From the NCBI GenBank assembly GCA_963575745.1, contig CAUYUJ010001380.1:1-64000 (forward strand): a DNA stretch of 64,000 nucleotides, read 5' to 3'. A program made the translations under genes and the position numbers. The notes below the pieces were generated by a model. That model saw only the letters and a program-made list of their open reading frames with translations. It was not told where the DNA came from and did not search any database. Shown here one piece after another: positions 31,401 through 38,100 of this stretch (its first letter is position 1; each line of letters starts with the position of its first letter). Origin of the DNA: Prorocentrum cordatum (lineage: Eukaryota; Sar; Dinophyceae; Prorocentrales; Prorocentraceae).

Positions 31401-34112
31401 GGGCCACCAGGCGTCCTAGGACCACAACCACAACGCCCTCCGCAGCAAGCTGGAGGTGCGAGGTTTGTCCCTATGGGCGGTTCAGATGGTGGCTCGCCGT
31501 TTCGGACTCCGCCGTCTGAAACGAGCGAGAACAGCTTGTGGCAAAGACTCCAGGCGATTCGCGGGAATCCGGCGCTCGCAGCAGCACTCCAGGCGACCAC
31601 TCCCTTTGGCACTCCGAGGGGTAGTGAAGGAGGAGTGGCTGCGGGGACACCCGCCGAGCGAACGCCTGCGGAGCCACCCGCACACGCGGGGCCACCCGCT
31701 GACGGACAGCAAGGGTCAGACTATGAACGTCGGGCAGCCAACTTAAGAGCACAGGCTACCTTTCTGCAGCAACAAGCTGATAGAGTGCCCAGCCTGTTGC
31801 GGAACCGCAACATAGATGTTACGAATCATGGCGACTTTCGGCCTCTCTGGAGCTGGACTTCTGAAGATGCTCCAAATGCTGATCCCACGAATCCATATCG
31901 ACAGGTGTTTATTCCAGGAATAGCATCACACCCAATATATGGATGGGACAATCATGGACCAGCAGAGGCACAGGCCATGGACGCGCCGATGTACCCGGAG
32001 TACTACGCGCAGATGAATAACACTCCTATGATTGCGGGGCCACCTGCGAACGAATACACTCGGAATCTTGCCAATGAGATGTTTCGTTTGCAGTTTACAC
32101 GAGCGGTCGATGCGCAGTCTATGCCGCACTACGCCTACATGCCCACGCCGACGGACCCCGAGACCGTAGTTCAGCCAGCTGGTCTCGCGGTGCCAGCCGC
32201 TATGGGCAGCATGCCAGACTACATCCGCGACGTGCACAACACGCAGCAAGCGATACTGGCATCTAGGCAGCAGGCTCGGGACAACGCCAGGCTGCGCCAA
32301 CAACGCGCGATCCAGAGAAGGATCGAGCGTGAGACCCAAGCGGGGACACCCGCAGACGCGGGGCCACCCGCTGAACGGACAGATAGACGGCCGCCACCGA
32401 CGCCATATCGGGAGGGCGAAACCACTTTCGAGCGCCAAGCTCGGACTCGCCCAGACGTGCCTGCTCCAGTTATTTCAGACTACAACTTCACACAGTGCCC
32501 AATCTGTATGGACACCTACGAGATGGGCACCATAGTGTGGAGACTGGCGTGTGGGCACTTCTTCCACGATATATGCTGGGATCGTGTTGCACAGCAGCAC
32601 GTCCGCAATCAGCGGCCAGGTGCGCCGAACGAGGCCCCCTGCGCTGTATGTCGTGGGCCGGGCATAGTTATAGCACATTTCCCATATGCTGGACAGCGCG
32701 ACGCTGAGTCAGAACAAGCGCGCCAGCAGGAGAGGTACGTGGCAGATGCCCGGGAAATGCGTCGGCTACGGGAAGCAGTGGAGGCACTAGAGGCTCGAGC
32801 CGCACAATCGGCGGAGCCATCCGCACGTGCCCCAGCTGCACAGGCATACCCCTGGCCAGCGCCAGAGCAAGGCATCCAGATGCCAATCCTGCCTACGCTT
32901 CGAGCACAGGAGCCCCCAGCTGCGGGGCCACCCGCTGAAGCGGCCCCCGCCGCCAAAGCGGGGCCACCCGCAAATGGGCCTCCAAATCCAGGTTTCCTGA
33001 GGGCAATGGAGGCCAACATCAGGCGGAGTGGCAGGAGCGGAGGCGGGACTCGAAGGCCAACTGGATCATCCAGGACCTCACGCGTGGCAAGCCCGGTCAG
33101 CGCTAGGAGCCGGGCAAGCGCTGAGAGCGCGGAGGCAGCCCAGTTCCACACCACATTCATGATCGATATAGAGGGGCTGACCTATGCACGTGACGACACG
33201 GACACGCTGCCGCCAGGAGGTGAATGGATGTCCACACCCTCTGCGAATTATTGGGTTCTCGAACAGGAACCAATTACCGTGGAGGAGCGCCGCCAATATG
33301 AGCAGATGTGGTGCACCGAGTTAACCATGAGTCAATGGGTGCTTGAACAACGCCTGTTGAAAGGCACACTCGGTTCACAGATTACGTACCACACCGATGA
33401 CCATGGTACAATGGCTCTGGCAGCGCGAAATGGGACATTCTTTCCTGACGAAGACGGTATGCCCTGCATCTCGTTCATGCTAGACATTGGCTCCAACGTG
33501 AACATCATTGGAGCCAATACGGCGCGAACCTTCCAGGAGATTATGGCCAGGTACAATCACAGACCTGCCATATGCACCCTGAGCAAGACCCTCTACATCA
33601 ACGGTGTCGGTGAGGGTGCTGCGATATGTCGGAAGATGGGCAACTTCAAGATCGGGGTGCAATACGCCAATGAGGCAAGCCCCCGTATCGAGGAGTATGC
33701 CTCCAACATCGCAGAAGGCTCGGGTGCCAATCTCCCGGCCATCTGGGGCCTAGGAGCCATGGAAGCACGTGACACGATCATCGTGCTGAAGCCAGGCTAC
33801 CAGAAGGTTATCTTCCCCAGCGGTGACTACACCCTGAAGCTGGGAAGGGGTGCCAAGGTCCTGAGGGCGAAGAAAACTCCCTCGGGACATCTCGCGATTC
33901 CCTGCGGTTTGTATGACGGGGCTAAAAGCCAGACGGTCACGAACACCTTCACAATCCGCAGCAGTCGAGATGGCTACACCGAGACGGAGAACGAAGAGGA
34001 CCCCGTCAGTGCGGGGCCACCCGCCGGAGTAAGTGCGGGGCCACCCGCCGGAGTAAGTGCGGGGCCACCCGCCGAGACCACAGCGGGCAACCCGCGACGG
34101 GACAGTCCATGA
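25275..34112 (+). CDS. copia polyprotein 1: capsid, CCHC, Tpt1-like, RING-H2, protease
   Basis: The frame opens at ATG 25275 inside the LTR and reads across the primer binding site for about 2,945 codons; numbering below counts from 25269. Two hydrophobic segments (about residues 53-70 and 175-195) precede the capsid, so a later ATG (for example near 25771) may be the true start. The capsid-like helical region spans about 215-400. A CCHC knuckle, C629-C632-H637-C642, follows. Cys/Trp-rich modules with WYYSSSAQKWFCTRV lie near 1220. A Tpt1/KptA-like domain covers about 1600-1870, a RING-H2 finger 2410-2461 and a retropepsin with DIGS at Asp2739. Linkers carry AGPPA, AGSPA and AGTPA peptides encoded by minihairpins. 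It ends DSP with TGA at 34110-34112, overlapping the next ATG. Confidence 0.85.
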   Translation: MPILSFTPDPMLRLALLLMRYEPKPGIWQRLKRNTYLSLPACFRLGSGAGYTLVWLALALIPVIHGTTWWTTTTVEYHVAPALRGAEPVRDRASGATRELETLSPTSLRYFTPDFHQMPIGNSIENVVTLRGYPQRGHLHPVPVRRLTATTPEPDKPQPKPITEAEMHMHWIKITIFGILWVIMGCAVGYMRQGMDDTRTTGPSWDPAGTTPFREYVREVHAWLNVTSGNMTPPQQAAALQRGLQGLARRIAMQVPSQIINYGVTVNGQPTDAVTYILYLLSTKFENLEDERQLNSGTALIDFRVERGERIDSVLARFEMARDEANSVGFVIPNFQILTLILFRALGVGASRAQHLLEPFNHQMPRTQADYDRLLTRMRNYGHVAERSPGNIAGIFTGHHSHAGVYATTAGSPAGPGEPNPWADPADMPNEATALLGQTGQASAEAAEANAWSNYSPGAAYTASPPSGTTLWGQAESSAQGSQPPSPFESGTDTDTSSDDEHNGIVSAGNDYPADDTHLSEQQRAEAAFMAYRKSKRRWRRFMKKPVRKVRRAVRRHFKRYGKGRGKGGRRRRMHGRGITAFLTSLTDIAFEEVLIGGKGRGHRRTSGKGKGRRGNPRDASGNTMKCHTCGSTDHLRDQCPKGKGKGSVHLAQNSFMDDIDYIDYEFYVNPEAAPAAGSSTYYVMARYAEATVALEDYAVTLFDEFHGWDEVDEVAFNAWFGLPAGPPAGDEVSEAETVPATEEELTAALAPQVIGMPLLPDLSRAGSEAGDADDEMRGHPAYSDSEEAEDDYKDMLQEQVAEAIRLLSAPAHQQITMNDLLSRPGAARLRPYLDSDMSAPQMLTALQALAGSPAEVTPAATAGPPAWSMDVFMQGCDQIDLNDLTMEQLNDIGYFRSPYQHVFMVQDSSEDSEDMRYAKRDRRPSPPRDSEHDDQRPMERGSASAGPARRRSRSAPRRPTHDASGYPYSTEHSVGVSAQHVPDWYINWYPGYSMDVIRHWYSKEYCTKRDETGVIIRTKGGKTKTPEAWDKRAKKQEIINDRKTYRKQVCQCEPFKGHMRSCPMDRPSRSPHHGETPWNWSHGDDAGNVHDPNKEVPGGGKRITEADRVPMTEEVANIVRENWVQLPNDHRLKEWNRRFHKEAGSPAGSSKEAGSPAGSSKEAGSPADAAPAAGSADDDWIAVASAAGSAAGTDHTELNEEWAAEDGSENPFPDGCACWYYSSSAQKWFCTRVIHRHENGKYKLAIKGTADIDQMRQVIHDHGQPEGPPRDPPGPQPGKGSRPPPRPEADSSSSPTPAKRHPSKSPEGTQGRAKARGIAKTDDPEPVDPPGLSVTERRKAFAGPSTPMPPATQGDVKDEARNQPKAAFRGDWTPTLHQPRLAPRPGSARMKAQPKPEAGMRSVRAEAAAKAKEDKGSAGPPAKAAPAAAAGTPAEGTLSREERFRVLKEFGDRQKLTDDAVADQGHPNPGAESSAGAASSAAGSAGPPVKAPPAALAGPPARGQPVMSVLRNIPLGAIEYWQGIEGKGPKRTINPRVTRDDTDRYEVINCPDRRNFECRNDWEREQQTVGNMLRDRPPLRVAQHKAELLKVMERFGMDPTLPREGQMTKVSIWFSTALRHSPYWKDGFSRHFEKISTFDPYDGWVVVDDLLTNWTENDQWKGYREMHEVLIKGRPHTSYVYWVLLNCCEMIDHHGMQKGRLQMKCVEDSMLLPPRFRPKARRPQYFIRATNGHSSPGIHCPESLYKPITTWMKEPDDPVYFIHGTQWEYVKDILANGLSCLAQDNPKRKGGRQFVHGCPYLPGDPRIQSGIRPDSEVLIFCSINKMLSSGFSLWRSANDIVMTRGHDGRIPPDHILQIVSIAKYRVGEAWSNPLAYDKSRRRGQPADRIRTDDYLPLKMCDRTLGVMEDHAMYLKGWTKTDGRPFNLVMTEQDVAPRPYDTQTVLMMNAQEDEVMPEAGPPAGAGTPAVDTSDGSWQQVVTPVATVASPWRPDQQTWVQALNSYLTPADVSGLTDQLYRADPWAVHTGIQDAQQRNLRTPAGPPGVLGPQPQRPPQQAGGARFVPMGGSDGGSPFRTPPSETSENSLWQRLQAIRGNPALAAALQATTPFGTPRGSEGGVAAGTPAERTPAEPPAHAGPPADGQQGSDYERRAANLRAQATFLQQQADRVPSLLRNRNIDVTNHGDFRPLWSWTSEDAPNADPTNPYRQVFIPGIASHPIYGWDNHGPAEAQAMDAPMYPEYYAQMNNTPMIAGPPANEYTRNLANEMFRLQFTRAVDAQSMPHYAYMPTPTDPETVVQPAGLAVPAAMGSMPDYIRDVHNTQQAILASRQQARDNARLRQQRAIQRRIERETQAGTPADAGPPAERTDRRPPPTPYREGETTFERQARTRPDVPAPVISDYNFTQCPICMDTYEMGTIVWRLACGHFFHDICWDRVAQQHVRNQRPGAPNEAPCAVCRGPGIVIAHFPYAGQRDAESEQARQQERYVADAREMRRLREAVEALEARAAQSAEPSARAPAAQAYPWPAPEQGIQMPILPTLRAQEPPAAGPPAEAAPAAKAGPPANGPPNPGFLRAMEANIRRSGRSGGGTRRPTGSSRTSRVASPVSARSRASAESAEAAQFHTTFMIDIEGLTYARDDTDTLPPGGEWMSTPSANYWVLEQEPITVEERRQYEQMWCTELTMSQWVLEQRLLKGTLGSQITYHTDDHGTMALAARNGTFFPDEDGMPCISFMLDIGSNVNIIGANTARTFQEIMARYNHRPAICTLSKTLYINGVGEGAAICRKMGNFKIGVQYANEASPRIEEYASNIAEGSGANLPAIWGLGAMEARDTIIVLKPGYQKVIFPSGDYTLKLGRGAKVLRAKKTPSGHLAIPCGLYDGAKSQTVTNTFTIRSSRDGYTETENEEDPVSAGPPAGVSAGPPAGVSAGPPAETTAGNPRRDSP
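25409..25422 (+). promoter_or_regulatory. tRNA primer binding site
   Basis: TGGTAGCGGAGCTG starts exactly after the LTR. TGGTAGC is the complement of a ...GCUACCA tRNA 3' end, as in initiator Met tRNAs used by many copia elements. The matching dinoflagellate tRNA was not checked. Confidence 0.65.
28704..28795 (+). repeat. 30-bp tandem repeat carrying minihairpins
   Basis: Three copies at 28704, 28734 and 28764, each with one hairpin and an AGGATCCAG(T/C)AAA spacer, followed by a GCGGC-GCCA-GCCGC variant at 28782. Confidence 0.9.
30070..30870 (+). other. Tpt1/KptA-like 2'-phosphotransferase domain
   Basis: The translated segment shows, in order, TALRHSPYW (Arg1622), DGWVVVDDLL, YFIRATNGHS (Arg1731, His1736), YFIHGT (His1766) with VKDILANGL, RQFVHG (Arg1795, His1799), SGIRPDSEVLIF and an SANDIVMTRG...GRIPP end. 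These match the known Tpt1/KptA pattern LRH, DGWxxVxxLL, RxxxGHS, HGT, GL, RxHVH and GxxPPxxI. That family removes an internal 2'-phosphate from RNA using NAD+. The order and key Arg and His residues are kept, so activity is plausible. The spacing between LRH and RxxxGHS is about 50 residues longer than usual. The role in a retrotransposon is unknown. Confidence 0.75.
32496..32651 (+). other. RING-H2 finger in polyprotein 1
   Basis: CPIC (C2410, C2413), ACGHFFHDIC (C2428, H2430, H2433, C2436) and CAVC (C2458, C2461) form a C3H2C3 RING-H2. RING-H2 proteins usually recruit E2 enzymes for ubiquitin transfer. It sits about 280 residues before the protease domain, and a following Arg/Glu/Ala-rich helix looks like a coiled coil. 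Confidence 0.85.
33140..33930 (+). other. aspartic protease (retropepsin) domain
   Basis: FMLDIGSNVNIIG with catalytic Asp2739 is followed by a flap-like INGVGEGAA region and LPAIWGLGAMEARDTII, corresponding to the hydrophobic ILG-type motif of retropepsins. A DIGS in place of the commoner DSGA/DTGA is typical of dinoflagellate copia polyproteins as I know them. Confidence 0.75.
34011..34082 (+). repeat. 24-bp tandem repeat carrying minihairpins
   Basis: Three copies at 34011, 34035 and 34059, each GCGGG-GCCA-CCCGC plus CGGAGTAAGT, just before the end of polyprotein 1. Confidence 0.9.
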
Positions 34113-34504
34113 CCGTCACGACTGATACGTACATTGTCGAGCCGTATCTCGACAAGCAGCTCCTGGAAGACACGACCCGTTTGATCGTGGACAGGACGCT
34201 GAACAGCTGGTGGGAGGGCCAACAGTGTCCCGAGGGGACCTGGCCACATATGAAGGATGCCCTGAAGTCTAAGATATTCTGGGCAGTCCAGGAGGCGGTG
34301 AATAAATGGACGCCTGAGAACCAAGCGGGGCCACCCGCGACACCGCCACCACCACCAAGCTACACGGGCGGAGGCTCGTCGGACTCTGCGGGGCCAACCC
34401 GCGTGGAGATCGTGAGCGTAGCCGCACCAGCGACTCCTGCGGAGCCATCCGCTAACAGCATGCCCCCGAGTCAGACGGCAACGTGGTCACACGACCGCCG
34501 CTGA
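34109..34504 (+). CDS. copia linker frame, 131 codons before TGA
   Basis: The ATG at 34109 overlaps the stop of polyprotein 1 as ATGA. The product starts with a helical segment (TYIVEPYLDKQLLEDTTRLI), then a Pro-rich linker carrying three minihairpins. It ends at TGA 34502-34504 with context TGA CGG GGG. The same frame stays open beyond this stop straight into polyprotein 2, so this is best seen as the N-terminus of polyprotein 2 behind one UGA. Confidence 0.6.
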   Translation: MTVTTDTYIVEPYLDKQLLEDTTRLIVDRTLNSWWEGQQCPEGTWPHMKDALKSKIFWAVQEAVNKWTPENQAGPPATPPPPPSYTGGGSSDSAGPTRVEIVSVAAPATPAEPSANSMPPSQTATWSHDRR

Positions 34505-34513
34505 CGGGGGCAG
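34502..34513 (+). promoter_or_regulatory. in-frame TGA CGG, candidate readthrough site
   Basis: The TGA is followed by CGG GGG and a GC-rich, self-complementary stretch (GGCGGGCGCGCCGGCGGC near 34515-34532). UGA-CGG with a 3' structure is a known class of leaky stop codon in some viruses. It may also be a simple nonsense mutation. Confidence 0.4.
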
Positions 34514-35130
34514 GCGGGCGCGCCGGCGGCGCTCGCTTGCGAAGAGAAGCCGAATACCGGCCTCCTCGCGACATACGTTGGCCGCGCTGAGGCCCGAGAG
34601 GAAAAATATCATTCAAAATGTCTTGTCATCGAAGATATTCGCACAGCTTGCGCTGAACTCCGAACCCGTGGATATATATGCGACCGGATTACCCATAATG
34701 AGGTAATGACTTCAACTGGAACACAGTATTTGGGAAATTTGTTGGCAGGAGACTACAATATGTTGTGGGTGGCCACACCCTCTGATTGGTACGTTCGTAC
34801 TCCAGGAAAGAGGGCGGGACCACATTATCAACGTATACAAAATCTCCTGATCAAAGCGCGTGCTCTGAGAATGCAGATAGTTATCCTGGGGCCACCCGGG
34901 TATTTCTGGAAACAGGGTCCGATCAAAGATGTTATCGAAGATTTGAAGCTAAGCATTATACGAATGAGACTCTGTCATTTCGGTATCAAGTTTGACCGAT
35001 CCAGTAAATATCCCAGTGGTTCTTATATACAAGTTGCTACATCTTGTCCTCATATACCGATAAACTTATGGAAATGTACTTGTGGCTCACACAAGGAGCA
35101 TGATTTGGATTGGTATGGCCAAGATCAGCA
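34505..35130 (+). other. first methyltransferase-like segment
   Basis: Pattern: VIEDIRTACAELRTRG, LWVATPSDWY, VILGPPGYFWK, RLCHFGIKF, PSGSYIQVATS, CTCGSHKEH. This parallels motifs IV-VIII of the second domain (PSC, EQP, DQCTTG, KPT, CxxxH), but no glycine-rich motif I is visible. It looks like a degenerate duplicate; the assignment is tentative. Confidence 0.4.
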
Positions 35131-38100
35131 ACGTGCCGAGTTTCGGTATAAAACTTTGGCTATCATTATTGCACGCTTCCTTGATCAACTCGATAAAGCC
35201 AACATGATCAGGAATGAGCGGAGTGCGGTACACCTCAGCGTGTGTACTCGCGTTGACAAAAAGGTCAGACACTACGTCCAATGTCCACAAAAGGGCCCTC
35301 AATGGGACCATGTTGTTCGTAGAGTCACGACCGACCTGGACACGAATAAGATCGTTCAAGATATCAGAATCCAGGATCAGCCAACTGGGTACAATTATGT
35401 AGCTCCATTACCTGATGGGGTTACAAACATCAGTACTCGGCTATACTGGGAGCCTCCGGCTCCAGTTCTTCATGGCGACGGTGAGTCGCGAAGGCCACGC
35501 CCAAAGCGTGTGACGATCGTCGACGACGATCGATCTCCTCCCCCTTCGATTGAGCGTTGCCAAACGCGACCCACCAACAACCTTCCTGAAATTCCGCCAT
35601 TTCCTGACTTAACAGCGGATTCCTCCGCAGCGGATCTCTCCGCGGAAACTGCGTTGCCCACTGATGCCAGGATAAAACAGAAAGAAAAGCAGAAAGCTGA
35701 CAAAGAGGCCGGCATCAAACCGAAGAAAGTCCCGAAGAAAGTGGAAGACGGTAACGACGACTGTGGAGAGGACCTCAAAGGACTTGACTGCTCCACATAT
35801 TTCAACGACGTTCCTCTTGACGACTCGGACTCGGACAGCGAATCAGAGGACATCTTCATGATGTTACCGGCGGGGCAACCCGCTGACTCACATGCTGATG
35901 TCTTCTCGATGGTCCAGTCATTATGCTACGGCAGAAACAATCAAGTGGACATGCTTGAATTATGTGGGGGCAAGGGTGGTATATCCATATTAGCCTTCAA
36001 GAGGGGACTCTCGTCAGGCGGGAACCTTGACAAGATATCTATGGTTGACCTTGGAAACTCGGAAGTACAAAGAGCAGTCCTCCACTACCTCAAGACTTGC
36101 TTTGTCAAGATCACGATTCTGCAGCCAAGCTGCAGAACTACTGGACTTCCTTCCTATTTCAATGCACAGGTCAATCATGATACGTGGCTTAAACACCACA
36201 AAGAGGACCTGCCTCACATCACGTTCTGTGGAACAGTCGCTCTATTACAAGACGACCTAAGACGTTTCTTTCTCAGGGAACAACCAATGGGCACGTGGGT
36301 GGATGAGATCCAGCCATGGAAGGAACTGGCACAACGCAAGGTCACTTGCCAAACGATTATTGATCAGTGCACGACTGGTCTCAAAGATTCATTTGGACAA
36401 TACATCCGCAAGCCAACACAGATGATGGCAAACAAAGAAGAGTTGTTGGCACCTTTCAGAGGCAAGCGTTGTCCAGGTAATCATGTGCACGCCAATGCTT
36501 GTAACAAAGAACTAGCAAGGGCGGCACAGTATACCTACAGAATGCAGTCACTGATCGTTGATGCGGTGCAAATCGCCAAAGACCTGTTTGCTTACGGTCG
36601 CGATCCATTCGCGAATCGTGAACGCAGCTATGCGTTCGTAACAAACAGTGCTGGCTACGACTTGGACGACCCAACAATCCGGAGACACCCAAACGGAGAA
36701 ATCTGGCGACCACCACCTGGCGGTCTTGGGTGCCCTGGCTGTGTGGACAACAACTACAAGCAATCACCAAAGCACAGCAGGGATCCGAAGATGTGTCGGT
36801 GGTATGATGTTGAACCGTATTACTGGGACTGTCCAAGCTGTAAGAAGGAATATCAGAAGAGCAATCCTCACCACACCAAGATATCTGGCCAATGCAGATT
36901 CGCCGAAAAATGGAAGCTGCCAGATAACTTTGGCCAGCCGCGCCCGGCGGGGCAAGCCGCTCCTGCGGCGCCAGCCGCGGAAGCGGCTCCAGCCGCAGAA
37001 GCGGCGCCAGCCGCAAAAGCGGCGCCGGCCGCGAGAGCGCGCATACGCGCGCCTAGGCCGCCACGGCCTGGCGAGGGCGATCCAACCGCAGGCGCCAGCA
37101 GCCATGACATCACCAGAGCCGAAGGGGCTAATGGTGGCAACACTGGCGCTGGCAGCTCTGACGATCACCGTAGACTGCCACAAGTTGCAGCAAGGCGCGG
37201 ACGCATGGAGGGAGGAGATCCTCCACCACCGCCGCAGCCTCAAGCAGAGCCGAGGCCAAGGCCAAGGCTCCCTGATTGGACTCGCTTCGACGTTCAGCTC
37301 AGCCTCCAAAACCTGCGCAGCTTCGACCCAGCTGTAGTGCAGCGAGAACTCCGCAAACTCCACTTGAGATGGTTTCATGCCAAGGAGCCAAAAATGCGGA
37401 TGATTCTAACCAAGGTTGGTCTGGGTGAAACCCGTTTGAGTCTGATCAAAGGCATTTGTGACTCGTGTAGAGAATGTCGAGCCTGGGACAAACCAGGCAA
37501 CACGGTGATGCCTTCTGTGTCACTGCCAGGACGTTTCAACGAGGAAGTCGAATGTGATCTTTTCTTTTACAAACAGGAACATATTGTTTTTCACATCATC
37601 GACCGTTGTATTCGCTGGGCAGCTGGCACAGAGATTCCTGATAAAGCCATGCATACTGTTCTCGATGCCTATCATACGACTTGGATGCAACATGGCCCTG
37701 CTAAAATCTTATACTCCGATGGGGAAGGAGCACTGAATAATGATACAGCAAAGGCCATCCTTAAGGCTAAGGGAACAGAGCTTCGTATCCGAGCGCGTGG
37801 CCAACACGCCACAACTATCGAAGCTAGGAACGGCATCCTGCGACACCTCTTACACGTGATGGGAGAAGAATTGAATAGATTAAATATTCCTCTCAATTTC
37901 ACTCGTCTCTTACATGAAGCCTTGTTTGCCAGCAACGCATTTACCTTCTACAATGAAGTGTCTCCGTACAATGCGCTGTATGGCAGACAACCAGCTATGC
38001 TTCCCGATTTCCCTGTCTTGGATCATGATCAGTCCGCTGAATCATCAGATCACTCAAGGGAGGAAACAATCAGGAGGGTTAGTCTGGAGGCAATCACGCA

